Shown piece by piece: positions 1-10,489 of a stretch of 64,000 nucleotides of DNA. A model generated the notes under the pieces. It was not told the origin of the DNA. It saw only the letters and a list, made by a program, of their open reading frames with translations, and searched no databases. Numbering within the stretch: the stretch's first letter is position 1; each line of letters starts with the position of its first letter. Origin of the DNA: Ryuthela nishihirai (Eukaryota; Arthropoda; Arachnida; Araneae; Heptathelidae); contig JAWZYU010000009.1 in the NCBI GenBank assembly GCA_038380435.1, positions 66,803,901 through 66,867,900 of the forward strand, written 5' to 3'. The position numbers were made by a program, and so were the translations under genes.

Positions 1-131
1 TCTGTGTCCCCCTTTCTCACCGAGGGCAAGGTGCAGATTAGCGGAGAAAATCTCAAAAAAGGCAGAGGAGACTCATATCTGGGGTCATCATAATACAAAC
101 CTGGTGTATTACCGACTGCACCAACCCATCT
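1..131 (-). mobile_element. SINE-A fragment, cut by window start
   Basis: The sequence matches the head half of the abundant tRNA-derived SINE-A family read on the minus strand: a CACCGAGGGCAAGG-like piece, a GAGAAAATCTC remnant of the GAGATTTATCTC block, and a decayed tRNA head ending in TACCGACTGCACCAACCC. The rest of the copy lies outside the window. Divergence is high. Confidence 0.6.
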
Positions 132-188
132 TTCCAGTTAGTAGGGTATATCATAAACCTTAAGCTTTGATGATCACAGAATGGATAT

Positions 189-507
189 AGGGCGGGGGTT
201 GGCTCAGTCGGTAGAGCTCCAGGTTCGTAATCAGTAGTTCTTGAGTTTGGGTCCCGCATGAGCCAGCGTTGCGATTCATCTCTGATAAAACCCAATCCTG
301 TCCTCAGTCAGAAAAAGTCCGTCGGATAAGAAATAAAGACGAGTGCAGCAGAGCCATACCCTGTGCGTGTTAAAGAACACGCTGAATGGTCTTGAAGGAA
401 GGTTTCCATCTATCTCCAAACAGCTGATCAATGGATTCTCCTTTCTCCAACCTTCACTGAGCCTTTGGGGTCCTTACGACCTATTTGTTAACCCAATGTG
501 ATGTTGT
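189..507 (+). mobile_element. SINE-A copy, diverged
   Basis: SINE-A is the commonest element here. Its structure, compiled from all copies, is a tRNA-like head with box A (TGGCTCAGTCGGTAG) and box B (GGTTCGAGTCCCAGC), a GAGATTTATCTCCGC hairpin block, a middle part with GATGGGACGTTAAG and CACGTTAAAGAACACGC, a CAGCTGTT segment, and a 3' end TCAGAGGTAAAACAACCC with no long poly-A. The head's anticodon arm (CTCGTAATCTG) resembles elongator tRNA-Met with CGT in the anticodon position; that is inference. This copy keeps box A but box B is damaged (GAGTTTGGGTCCCGC), and its middle carries deletions. Confidence 0.8.
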
Positions 508-955
508 TATGGGTTGATTTACCTGTGAGAGGCACTTTTTGCACAAACTGGGCTAAATGGCCAAGTCACAAGGACACTGAGGTCTCAGAGAAGGTTGGGG
601 GAGGGAAACTCCTAACAGCTGTCCCAGGATAGCTGTTAGGAGTTTCCCTCCCCAAACCTTCTCTTCATCAACTGATGGTAGCCTCCCATTAAGGCTATCT
701 AGTGTGTTCTTTAAAGTCCACGTCGTATCACAACAAGGTCTTATGGCATAACTTCCTATCCGTCACAAGGTCTTATGGCATAACTTCCTATCCGACAAAC
801 GATAGACCTGTGCAATCCAATCAGTGTACCCTACTGACCAAGGGCAGGGCAGGGCGGAGAGTTTTGAGGAGATAAATCTCGACGCTGGCCAAGTTGGAAC
901 TCAAATAAAAGAATTGCAGATTACGAGCCTGGCAGGCTCGCGACTGAGCCACCCA
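508..955 (-). mobile_element. SINE-A copy with internal inverted duplication
   Basis: The copy runs from a diverged 3' end (GTTGATTTACCTGTGAGAGG) to the tRNA head (CGACTGAGCCACCC). Bases 587-620 are repeated inverted at 631-664, so 34 nt arms with one mismatch flank a 10 nt spacer. A further 32 bp direct duplication lies at 734-797. The copy abuts the previous SINE tail to tail. Confidence 0.85.
734..797. repeat. 32 bp direct duplication inside SINE-A
   Basis: The segment beginning CAAGGTCTTATGGCATAACT occurs twice in tandem with almost no difference. It corresponds to the ACGTTAAG region of the SINE and is private to this copy. Confidence 0.8.
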
Positions 956-1389
956 TGACCTAGCCCAGTGCGTGAAAAAAGTGCAGTTCAGAGGTAAAGC
1001 TACCGAACCTGGATGAGATGAGATTTCAGCAGGATGGGAAAATCCTCATTTCCTCACAGTTGTGCAAGTAATACCTGGTCAGTAAGTTCCCCAATCGATC
1101 CTTGAGTCTGCATTACCTGAAAATCACATCACTTGATTTCTTCCTCTTCTGTTATATAAATGATCAGGCACATTTTCCCGTTAAGAAAGACAATAGCTGA
1201 TCTCAAATGAACGATTTCTGTTGAAAATATGGACCAGGACTTGCTAATGCCAGTGAAATGCTACGATTAATTTCTCTGTACGGTGAACAGCAACCATACT
1301 GAACACCTTTTACAAATGAAATTAAAGGTTGAGCTAAGGACCACTCTACATGTTCTTCATTTCACAAGATAATTCTATTTTCATTCAAG
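956..1389. other. no recognisable feature
   Basis: This AT-rich stretch between a SINE and a LINE relic holds no repeat, tRNA-like element or convincing coding frame that I can see. Confidence 0.5.
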
Positions 1390-3900
1390 CTTTATACAAC
1401 TAATAACAATATAACATGGAAACTTGAAATTTTTATTTTTATTTTTCATATAAATGTGCATTATTACAATGTAAATAACCCAAGAGCATATGCTCATCAG
1501 TTTATTGTAATAATTAACACAGGAATAAAGTAGTGACAACATATAACATGTATGTACAATCTTAAACATCTTCAATGATAGTTGAGTGTGCATTAACAGA
1601 AAAATATACAAATCCATTTCTCGAACAACAGTGACAAATATATAAGTGATTTCATTTTTCTATACAGATAATTTTTGTGTTCGTGTAGACAGAAAAGTTA
1701 AACTTCAAGGAGTTAGCTTAAAGTGTGAAAGTAAGGCTCCATATCAGTTATATTTTGGAGGAACTGTTTCAGTTTTTCTTTATATGCGGAATATTCACAA
1801 ATGAAATTTCTGAGATCAGGTGGTAAGGAATTAAATAACTTAGGTGCAAGATATAAATAGTGTTTGTGAAGTGTTTCTTTTTTTTGCCCTGGGAACTACG
1901 TATGTCGTTTCTTCATTTTGCAAACAATATTTATAAGTTTTCAATTGAAACTCAGAATTATGTTTATAAAGATAAAGCATGAGCTTGTACGTATAAAGGT
2001 GTCTTAAAGGAAATATTTTAATCCACAGTATTTATCATATATGTTTAAAAAATTTTTGTGTAATGGTTATATTCTTTATTATTTTGTTTTGCAACCTAAA
2101 CATAGGTTTAAGTGCAGTTTTATATGTTCCACCGTAGCATAATATTCCATAACTCAAGGCAGACTGGATCCAAAAAAAGTAGAGTACCCTTAGCATATCA
2201 GTATTCAACATTTTTCTTAAATAGTACTACCTGTGAAGCATTGATATAACTTTTTCGGTCTGTTTATTTATATAAGGTTTCCAAATTAAATTTCATTCAA
2301 TTTTAACTACAAGATAATCAATTTCTTTGACGTTTTCTATTGGATTACATTTACAGTCAATGAGTTTAGAACAACTAAGGTCTTGAATTTTAATATTAAG
2401 AGAACTATTCTCTTTTTTTCAAACAATATAACATATATTTTGTCTTTGAAATATAGATAGTTAACTCATTCTATTTGAACCAATACCCAATAACAGATAA
2501 TTCATTATTAGAATCTTTACCAAATCATCAAGGTTATCAGCACAGAATGTCACTGCAGTATCATCTGTAAATGTATTGATCTTTCCAATTTATATTCATT
2601 GAACAAAAATCATTAATAAAAATAAGGAAAAACACTGGACCTAAAACTGACCCTTGAGGCACGCCATATGTAATAATCATTTCAGAACTAACAGTACCAT
2701 GTATTTTCGAAACTTGTGTTCTGTTATATAAATAACTTCTGAACCATTGTAGAACAATGCCTCTGATTCCAATTTGTTCTAGTTTACAGGGTAAAATCCC
2801 ATGTGACACAGTGTCAAATGCTTTTTGACTATCCAGAAACACAATAAAAATTTGTTTATTTTGTTAATATTTTTATAAGTGATTTTAGTAAAGTTGGATA
2901 AGGCATCCTCGGCACCCAAGCCTCTTCTAAATCCAAACTGATTTGGTGAGAAAAATTTGTACTTTTTAAGAAAGTCAATTAGTCGTGTTTTGACCAGTTT
3001 TTCTAAAATGTTCCCAAAAACTGAGATTACTGGTATTGGCCTATAATTAGGATACATATTTTTATTTCCCTTTTTATATATTGCTACTACAACTGCTTTT
3101 TTCAATTCATCAGGAAAAATTCCCTTTTCAAGAGATAAATTATAAATATGGGCTAGGGATTTGACAATATAATCCTTACACTTTTTAAAAATAATTATAG
3201 ATACCCCATCGTTCCCCAAATTTTTGTTATCTTGAAATTTCAGAATTATATTTATATCTCATAGTAAGTTGTTGGAAATAAAACATTATATTATCATTTC
3301 GAGTAACGTGATGAATATTTCTATTTAAGCTTTTAGACTGAACTCTACTAATGTTTTGTGTAAGACTAATAAAGTGCAAATAAAAGTCATTTACTAATGC
3401 TTTGATCTCCACATCATTGTTTAATTTGTCCAAAGAATTCGGAAGAACTCTGTAATTTTTGCTATTATCAATTAAATTATTCACAAATTTCCTTTGTTTC
3501 TTGCTATCTCCATGATAATTAAGAAATTGTCTTTTACAGTAATTATTTTTAGCATTTACAATTGTCACATTTAGTTTATTTCTGATGGTTTTAAAATTTG
3601 TCTCGTGATTTCATTTTGAAAATTTTGAAGAAGATTATGTGGATATTTTTTGTGCAATTGATACATTATATCTTTTAGTTTAATCCTATTTTTGATATCA
3701 TCCGAAAACCAGGGATTTTTGCTATCTTCCTTTCACCAGTGTATTGCTTAGAACATTCAATTTGTTTCAGTAGTTTATTACGAAAAACTTTGCAAGCAGA
3801 GCTAGGATTATTGTCAAATAATATTGCATCCCAGTTGCATTTCTTTAAATTATCACATAAAACAGAATAGTTTATTCTATACATCATATTATGAGGCTCA
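1390..3900 (-). mobile_element. Degenerate jockey/CR1-like LINE, 5'-truncated
   Basis: Read on the minus strand across frameshifts, the order is: linker before the RT (NPWFSDDIKNRIKLKD near 3700), reverse transcriptase (3219 down to about 2490), the post-RT block WKPYINKQTEKVISMLHR (about 2230-2270), SALSYGILCYGGTYKTALKP (about 2110-2170), and a C-terminal block LYLAPKLFNSLPPDLRNFI (about 1800-1860). This order is typical of jockey/CR1-clade non-LTR retrotransposons. No apurinic endonuclease domain is visible, so the element is 5'-truncated near 3900, as usual for target-primed reverse transcription. Several stops and frameshifts show it is dead. The exact 3' end near 1390 is uncertain. Confidence 0.8.
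2485..3219 (-). pseudogene. Reverse transcriptase core of the LINE relic
   Basis: Two overlapping frames together give the RT palm and fingers. The first (3219-2779) holds KKAVVVAIYKKGNK, NYRPIPVISVFGNILEKLVK and a QFGFRRGLGAEDAL block. The second (2842-2561) holds FLDSQKAFDTVSH and ITYGVPQGSVLGP. A third piece near 2540-2570 contains FTDDTAV, the position of the catalytic Y/FADD box, here with Thr in place of Ala. The frame change between the first two pieces lies near 2830. The protein would have copied element RNA at a nicked target, but this copy cannot be translated as one chain. Confidence 0.85.
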
Positions 3901-4555
3901 TTCGTTCGTAGAATAGCAACTATCTGAAACTAAGTCAATTTTGCCTTACGCTGTGTTAATTAGTTTTGCTATCCTTTTCTACCAACGCTGAAGTTCTTTG
4001 ATAGGAGCTTAATATTAATATCTAATCTTTCTTACGTAAGAGGAAAAGGAAAAGAAAAGATATGTACATATTATACAAATCCTTCTCTTTGCCAACTCGG
4101 CCAATATTTTTACGTAACGAATTTAGGCTAAAAATATTCGTGCAATCAGTGCTTGCGTGTCACGAAAAGTCTTGGTTTTATGTCTTGCTAAACGCCTCAT
4201 AGATTTAGTCCGAAACGCATTAGAACCTGGGAAGAAGCAAACGGGTGCAGTTATTTAATGAAGATGATTGCTTAATAATATCTTTATTAAAGGAAAGCTA
4301 CTTGCAAATGTCAGCACATGCTGGTAACACTTTTACCAATGAGCTTTTTGTGGATTTCAGAACTCTGTGAGTCATACAAAAAACTTTTCTTAAACAATAT
4401 ATATATGTTAGGAATGAAAATTTAACACTGAATTCAAACCGTTTTACAGGTTCTTAATATATTTACAATAATTTTGAGTTAAACCCAGTTTTTCAGAAAG
4501 TAATGCCTTACACTGCCAACAAGCGTTATTAGCTCATTCTACACGCATTTCACAT
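3901..4555. other. no recognisable feature
   Basis: AT-rich DNA upstream of the LINE's truncated 5' end. I see no coding frame or repeat that I can name. Confidence 0.5.
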
Positions 4556-5077
4556 ATTAAGGAACCACCCTACGTTATGTCATTGGAAAGCTAACATCGA
4601 CCCTATAACTTGTAAAATAAGTGTCCCGTTTTCAAAAATGGAAAGCAGATAAAGATCTTGGTCAAATATATCGATATCTCGATTTTCAACAATATTCGTT
4701 TAGTATTTAATGAGTTACGGAAACTTGAATATTTAACACCACTGGAAGTCTTAAAAAACTCATACAAAACTGATGAATAGTGCAATAATTCTTTACACAA
4801 ACTTCTAAAATACACACTTATTTTTATCAAACACTTTAATTAAATGCTTATTAATAATTTTTAATTAACTGAAGTCAATTTTTGTGACTGGCATTGCTGT
4901 TATTAAATATTCAAATTTCCACAAGTCATTAAAACCTGAACGAATATTGTTGAAGATCGAGATATTGATATATTTGATTGAGATATTTATTGGCCATCAC
5001 ATTAAAAGATTATATATTAGAAGTTACAGAACTTCGAGTTTAGCTTTCCGTTTACATAACATAAGGCTGTTCCTTAA
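4556..5077. mobile_element. Foldback element with TTAA-like ends
   Basis: The two halves are inverted copies of each other. The outer ends are TTAAGGAACCACCC on the left and GGCTGTTCCTTAA on the right. Inner matches include TTGGAAAGCTAAC against GTTTAGCTTTCC, and 4655-4735 against 4897-4976, at roughly 75% identity by eye. TTAA at both outer borders could be a target duplication as in piggyBac-type elements, but TA or no duplication is also possible. No transposase is encoded, so it would be a non-autonomous MITE of about 520 bp. Confidence 0.6.
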
Positions 5078-6175
5078 TTTATGGAAACAAGTGTAGGTAA
5101 TGATTATGATAACATAAACTATGCATTGTCTCAGTTAAGACAGCCTTTGTCATTGATTTCTATTCATGAACTCTTTTTTTAGTATCCTACACTGCTTTTC
5201 CTGTTTTATCAAGATCGAATGATTGTGCAGGCTGTCGACGAAAAGAAGAAAGTGTTTACGAGTTTGCGAGATTCATTTAAGACACCTCACAGGATAGTTG
5301 TACTTGCCACAGGCGGAATATTCACTATTCCATTCTCTTTTAATTTATTGTCAGAATACGTTTTCAAAATTAATAAATCTAAGATAATGGATTCGTTCAT
5401 CACAGAAAGATGGCATAAATATTAAATCTGTTATGAATACAATTTCTTCGTTTTTTTTTCACCGAGTCCTAAGAAGCAGAATGAAATGAACAACAATAAA
5501 TAATTGGTGGTGAATTAATAATACAAATGAGGAAAAAAATCCTCATTTGTGACAAAATGTTCTAGTTCATAAATATTTTGCCTGGATGATCCAAATGGCA
5601 TGACTTGTAATCATTAACTCTTAACGAAACTGGAACAAATGAAAACACCCCGGCGTTGTTAATATTACATGAATGGACTGAGTGAAACCGGCGAGGGGAA
5701 AAAAAGATCTTGCGGAGCAGAGAACTTGGACCAGAGCGAATATTCCAGCTTAAGGCAATTGAATGGCAAGGAAGACCGAGAATGATAGAGGAGATGCGGC
5801 CTGTGATAGAGAATCGCTGACTTACGAGGCGGAAAGAAGGGCATTGTCTACAGCGAAAGGAAACTAGAGTACGGTCAGTGGATAATAATGCACTCGGTAC
5901 AGTCTGGAGTAGTTACACTGAGAGATTTGGCGCAGTTGGGAAAACGTTACGAAAGGGTTGTAAGGATGCAGAAAGGAAGCTAATAGAAATATATCAGAGG
6001 AAATAGAAAATAAGAGATTATATTATGTGCGTATTACTATTATTGTATAAGAGTCACTCAGAAAGTGATGCTCCATGTTTTTTTACAGATTAATAGTCAT
6101 TCTACAGCATTGTTACTTGTAAAATGTATAAGTACAGTACAAGTTTGTCGTACAGTTCGTGCCAAAAATGCCTGC
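5078..6175. other. no recognisable feature
   Basis: Unique-looking sequence. The stretch near 5640-5900 is richer in G and purines than its surroundings, but I see no gene, repeat or RNA in it. Confidence 0.45.
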
Positions 6176-6257
6176 TTCTGTCAAGTTCCCAGGTTCGAGT
6201 CCCAGCTGGGCCAGGGTTAAGATTTATCTACGTAAAACATCGCTCCCTGTCCACGAT
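6176..6257 (+). mobile_element. SINE-A head fragment
   Basis: Box B (CCAGGTTCGAGTCCCAGCTG) and the following AAGATTTATCTACG block are present in plus orientation. Box A is missing. The fragment stops at about 6257, where a minisatellite begins that leads into a SINE-A copy of opposite orientation. Confidence 0.8.
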
Positions 6258-6397
6258 AGACGGTCAAGACCATCTAGGAGACAGACGGTTAGGAGACAGA
6301 CGGTCAAGACCATCTAGGAGACAGACGGTTAGGAGACAGACGGTCAAGACCATCTAGGAGACAGACGGTTAGGAGACAGACGGTCAAGACCATCTAA
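6258..6397. repeat. 40 bp minisatellite derived from SINE-A
   Basis: About three and a half nearly identical units of 40 bp, each made of a GACGGTCAAGACCATCTAGG half and an AGACAGACGGTTAGGAGACA half. Both halves are recognisable pieces of the SINE-A middle (minus orientation GGAGACAGATGGTAG and GTCAAGGCCATCCAG). The array therefore grew by tandem amplification inside a SINE copy. The near identity of the units points to recent expansion. Confidence 0.85.
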
Positions 6398-6625
6398 CAT
6401 GCTCTTTGACTTACACAACGGTATATGGTTTCCATAACCACATAAAAATGGCTTAACGTCCGATCTGATGGACGGAGATCTTTTCAAGCCCGTCAATAAA
6501 CCTTTTCTTTCCGAGGGAAGGGTGAGGATTAGTAGAGATTAATCTGAACGCTGGTACAGTTGGGACTCGAACCTGGGACTTGCATATTGCGATCGTAGTG
6601 CGCTACCGATTCAGCCATTTTCCGT
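6398..6625 (-). mobile_element. SINE-A copy, head part
   Basis: Continues from the minisatellite through GGCTTAACGTCCGATCTGAT and an intact box B complement (GGGACTCGAACCTGGGA) to CTACCGATTCAGCCA. With the fragment at 6176-6257 it forms a head-outward pair of opposite orientation. Confidence 0.85.
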
Positions 6626-7172
6626 TTCACTAACTTTGGAGATCCAGGCGTAAATACTAGTTTTTGTGGGTTTTCTTTCGAGTGTTAGTAGTAGTATTTT
6701 ATTTAACGGAAATCAAAGATTCCTTTGAATTCAGATTTGGATGAACAATACTTTGACAACTACGATCATTTATCAGATTTTGTTCAGTGATTTTTTTAAT
6801 TGGTCATAGTGTGTCACTTCCCAGATTGTCGTGTCATTTTAATTTCAAGTAGTGGATTTAATTCATGGCAGTTCATGATAAGTGGCGGATGTAGTTCATA
6901 GTTCAAGTGGTCGATGCAGTTCACATCGAACTCGACAAGTTACTTTCAGAATTTCAGAAAGAAGTTTTAGAGGAATGTATTGAGAAATTAGTCATTAAAA
7001 AGAATTATATAACTGTTCGGAAACTAATTATCGAGGAACAAACAATTCAAACAGACAGAAGCATCGCAGTTCAGATGCCGACATGTGCAGTGCAAATCTC
7101 TTCTCTGTCAGCGAACAGATTTATACAGTGCCAATATCAGGGCTTTTTTCCCAGCAGGCATACATAGCAGTT
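6626..7172. other. unassigned; contains an 86-codon frame
   Basis: A plus-strand frame at 6907-7167 would encode a charged, helix-prone N-terminal half (KLLSEFQKEVLEECIEKLVI) followed by low-complexity sequence. It has no family signature that I recognise and no splice context I can defend. It could be an exon or repeat remnant, or chance. A run of GTAGTTCA-like short repeats precedes it (about 6860-6930). Confidence 0.25.
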
Positions 7173-7566
7173 AATACAACAGGTTGGGTTGTTTTATCTC
7201 TGAGCGGCACTTTTTTGCACACCATGGGCTAAATGGCCTGGTCATATGGACCCCGAAGGCTCAGAAAAGGTTGAGGGAGGGGACCCACTGGAACAGCTGT
7301 TGGGAGACAGATGGTAGCCCACCGTCAAGGCCATCCAGCGTGTTCTTTAACGTGCACAGGGTACGTCTCTCCCGCACACGGGGCCACGTCTTAACGTCCC
7401 ATTCGACGGACGGCGGCCTTTCCAAGCCCATCGGTATCCCCTACTGACCGTGGGCAGGGCGGGGAATTTTGCGGAGATAAATCTCAACGCTGACCCAGCT
7501 GGGACTCGAACCTGGGAACTACAGACTACGAGCCTAGCGCGCTACCGACTGACCAACCCCCGCCCC
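7173..7566 (-). mobile_element. Near-complete SINE-A copy
   Basis: Runs from GGTTGGGTTGTTTTATCTCT through the AACGTGCACAGGG and ACGTCCCATTCGACGG blocks to a well-preserved head (GGGACTCGAACCTGGGAAC, CTACCGACTGACCAACCCCC). It is one of the best-preserved copies and carries open antisense frames only because the family has few stops in that direction. Confidence 0.92.
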
Positions 7567-7980
7567 TAATACAACAGGTACAACAATATATATCTTACAT
7601 TGCACATTATAACCAGTACATTAATTTCAATTCTGTTGTCCAATTTCTTCACTCTAGCATACTAATGTGCATTGAGAAAGGATATATGATGATAGTTTTC
7701 GAAGGGAACAGTTGTCTTTTCTACTGATAAGCAACTGTTCAGTTGATACTTATATACATCTTATTTTTCCTTTCAGGAGACAAGAAATAGTTTATTTTCC
7801 TCTGTCAAGCTAGCTAGCTAGACTATTGTAGATGCCGCCTGATTGGCCCATTCAATGACAACAAAAAAGTTCTAAGCGAAAGACACGTTTCAACTGCCTA
7901 CATCTCTGCCTGTCTCACGTTCGATCAATTACACAGTAAGCAGAATAATCAGGCGAACCTTAAGATCTTTGAGACGGTTA
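7567..7980. other. no recognisable feature
   Basis: Spacer between two SINE-A copies of the same orientation. Only a short (CTAG)n-like run near 7810 stands out. Confidence 0.5.
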
Positions 7981-8352
7981 AGGTTGGATTGTTTTACCTC
8001 TAAGCGGCACTTTTTTGCGCTTAATGGCCAGTTCACAAAGACCCCTAGGACTCAGAGAAGGTTAGAAGGGACCCACTGGACAGCTGTTAGGAGATAGATA
8101 GAATTCTTCCATCAAGGCTATCCAGCGTGTTCTTTAATGTGCACTGGGTATGGCTCTCCCGTACATGGAACCATGGCGTAACATCCCATCCGACGGACGG
8201 TGGCATTTCCAAGCTCATCAGTGTCCCCTACTGATCGAGGGCAGGGGGAGGGGCGAAATTTTGTGCAGACAAATCTCAACGCTGATTCAGGCTGGGCTGA
8301 AACCTGAGAACTGCAAATTACGAGCCTGACGCGTTACCTACTGAGCCCCCCC
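7981..8352 (-). mobile_element. SINE-A copy
   Basis: GGTTGGATTGTTTTACCTCT at the 3' end, then the complete middle, then a head with a diverged box B (GGGCTGAAACCTGAGAAC). A deletion has removed part of the CACACAATGGGC block. Confidence 0.9.
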
Positions 8353-8805
8353 TCAAGACCTTTGATAATTAGCGCTGTTGTTTAGATAAAGTGTTAAACA
8401 ACCCGTATGCAACTAAAGTAATTCATTCTTCTTATATTCTTCAGAACTATATTATACGATATTTAACTTCTGTTAAAATATATGTGTCACTTTCAAAGTG
8501 AATTTTTACATCGTACACATGTAGTTGCATTACGTACACTAGACTAGCCAACCCAACTGAGTTGTAAATGTAATGAGGAAGCAGCGCGGTGGCACGCAAC
8601 TTTATGGCTAGGTATAAATTAGATCTCCGGTTCTAACGATATTAGTAATGAATACTTAATGATGCCAATGCACTTTTGGACATCAGTGGGCTGTTTCCCT
8701 CTCACGGGATTAAGCGGCGCAGAGCGATCGTAAAGAGAGAAGCTCTTCCGTCAGGACGTTGTGACCAGTCAAAGCAGTAGGGTTCGATTTCTATATTCTT
8801 GCAGT
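8353..8805. other. no recognisable feature
   Basis: Mixed-composition spacer. No gene, repeat or RNA recognised. Confidence 0.5.
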
Positions 8806-9045
8806 GGGTTTTGGCTCAGTTGGTAGTGAGCCAGGTTCGAAATCTGAAGTTCGAGGTTCGAGTCCCAACTATGTCAGCGTTGATATTTATCTCCGCTAAC
8901 CCGAATCCTATCCTCGGTTAGAAATGTGACACTGATGGGCTTGGAAAGGACGACGTCCGCCTGATGGGACGTTAAGCCGTGATACCGTGTGCAGAAGAGG
9001 CATCTCTTGTGCACGTTAAAAACACGCTGGATGGCCTTAACGGGG
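8806..9045 (+). mobile_element. SINE-A copy, 3' half missing
   Basis: Begins with TGGGTTTTGGCTCAGTTGG, has a good box B (GAGGTTCGAGTCCCAAC), and ends after TGGATGGCCTTAACGGG. The 3' half (CAGCTGTT segment to AAAACAACCC) is absent. The break falls close to where other copies also break. Confidence 0.88.
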
Positions 9046-9081
9046 GAAAATAGGGTTGAGTGATGCCATCCGATGCTCCAC

Positions 9082-9125
9082 TATACAGGATAGTACTACA
9101 TCTAATGGAAGTACTATCCTGTATA
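9082..9125. repeat. Short perfect inverted repeat
   Basis: TATACAGGATAGTAC at 9082-9096 and its exact complement at 9111-9125 enclose a 14 nt spacer. It lies just after the broken end of the preceding SINE. It has no T-tract or gene context that would make it a terminator. Confidence 0.7.
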
Positions 9126-9242
9126 CTGAACCACATGTCACTCTCGTGTACTGTTCGACGCAAAGGAAAAACGGACGTTAAAGCTGCGAAACAGCGGAGA
9201 AGGAATTTATCGAAAAGATCTGAATTACACAATAGTTGAGGA

Positions 9243-9626
9243 CAGGGGTGGCTCAGTCGGTAACGCGCCAGGCTCGTAATCTGTAGTTCCCAGGTTCGAG
9301 TCCCAGCTGGGTCAGGGTTGAGATTTATCTCCGCAAAATTCCCCGCCCTTCCCACGGTCAGTAGGGGACACCTATGGGCTTGGAAAGGCCACCATCCGTC
9401 GGATGGGACGTTAAGACGTGGCCCCGTGTGCGGGAAAGCCATACCCTGTGCACGTTAAAGAACACGTTGAATGGCCTTGACGGGAGGCTATCACCTATCT
9501 CCCAACAGCTGTTACAGTTGGTACCCTCCTCCAACCTTCTCTGAGCCTTCGGAGTCCATATCACCTGGCCATTTAGCCCATGGTGTGCAAAAAAGTGCCG
9601 CTCAGAGGTAAAACAACGCAACCAAA
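9243..9626 (+). mobile_element. Full-length SINE-A copy
   Basis: All blocks are present in order: CAGGGGTGGCTCAGTCGGTA, CCCAGGTTCGAGTCCCAGCT, GAGATTTATCTCCGC, GATGGGACGTTAAG, CACGTTAAAGAACACG, CAACAGCTGTT, CTTCTCTGAGCCTTCGG and CAGAGGTAAAACAACG. This is a good reference for the family. Frames of 156 and 197 codons on the opposite strand cross this and neighbouring DNA but are shadows of the SINE. Confidence 0.93.
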
Positions 9627-9834
9627 CACAATAGTTGTCTAATTCCATTTGTTCATCTAATTGAAGAGAATGGAAGCTTTTGAATTTTGAGAAGTGCCAA
9701 GGAATTATTGCCAGTAGGATTTGGTAGCGATAAAATTGGAATATACTGCATACTGTAACTCTGTAATTGAATTGTGCTCTCCCTGTTCCGATCACTCGTG
9801 GGGTCGAGGATGCAACCATCATTGGGATAGGGGG

Positions 9835-9998
9835 CCAACTGGAGAGCTGTTGGGAGACGGGAAGCTTCATTCTGTCTCTTAACAACTGTTCAGTGGATTC
9901 TCTTCTTGAAACTTCTCTGAGTCCTTGGGGCCATGTTGATGACCTTGCCATTTAGCCCTTTGTTTGCAAAAAAGTATCTCTCAGAGGTGAAACGGTCG
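9835..9998 (+). mobile_element. SINE-A 3' fragment with inverted duplication
   Basis: The plus-oriented 3' part (TCTCTTAACAACTGTTCAGTGG onward to CTCTCAGAGGTGAAAC) is preceded at 9838-9866 by an inverted copy of its own start (CTGGAGAGCTGTTGGGAGAC). The pair forms a hairpin around AAGCTTC, at the same SINE segment that is inverted in the copy at 508-955. Confidence 0.75.
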
Positions 9999-10489
9999 AA
10001 CTTAACTGCAACTTTCACGAGTTGCAGTTTTCCCCACTACCTAGCTGTCTTTGAGAAGAGAGGAAGTTAAATGACGTCATTCATAGGATAGAATATTAAC
10101 ACGAGGTTCCGCATAAGACAGAAAAACAATTTACTTGAAGTTCTAATAGGTTCCAGCAAATATGAAATCGATCTATTTTTAAAAACTTATTTTTATAGCC
10201 CTTTATGTACTTTCATTATGCTACAAATAACAAGGTTTATTGATAGCATTCAGGAAAACTGAGAGTAAATAAAATTAAACAGTATCATATACAAAAGGTA
10301 AACATTAAAAATACAGTTGTTTACTAAATATTGATTGGTTGTTACTTGTAACTCTGCAAATTATCATTGGCGTTTTTGTTCTGAGATTAAAGGAACTGAG
10401 TTCGTTTCAGCCTTGATACTTGGGTTACATGAAAAAATAATTTTAAACAAGCAGTAAATCTTTTTACAAAGAGCATTCAGTGAATCCAA
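9999..10489. other. no recognisable feature
   Basis: AT-rich spacer with no named element. Confidence 0.5.

Noticed and set aside
6258..6397. CRISPR-like array
   Set aside because: Units are contiguous 40 bp repeats without unique spacers, derived from SINE-A, in a eukaryotic window.
7184..7447. Plus-strand 87-codon frame recurring at 52127 and 61416
   Set aside because: This is antisense SINE-A sequence. Repeated similarity comes from the family, not from coding selection.
9082..9125. Rho-independent terminator
   Set aside because: Perfect stem but no following T-run, and the window is eukaryotic with no bacterial genes.
8972..9951. Minus-strand frames of 156 and 197 codons
   Set aside because: They lie across SINE-A copies and their spacers. 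Similar peptides (HHGLNGQV, SSVFFNVHRV) appear in every SINE-A copy read from its 3' side, so they are shadows of the SINE.
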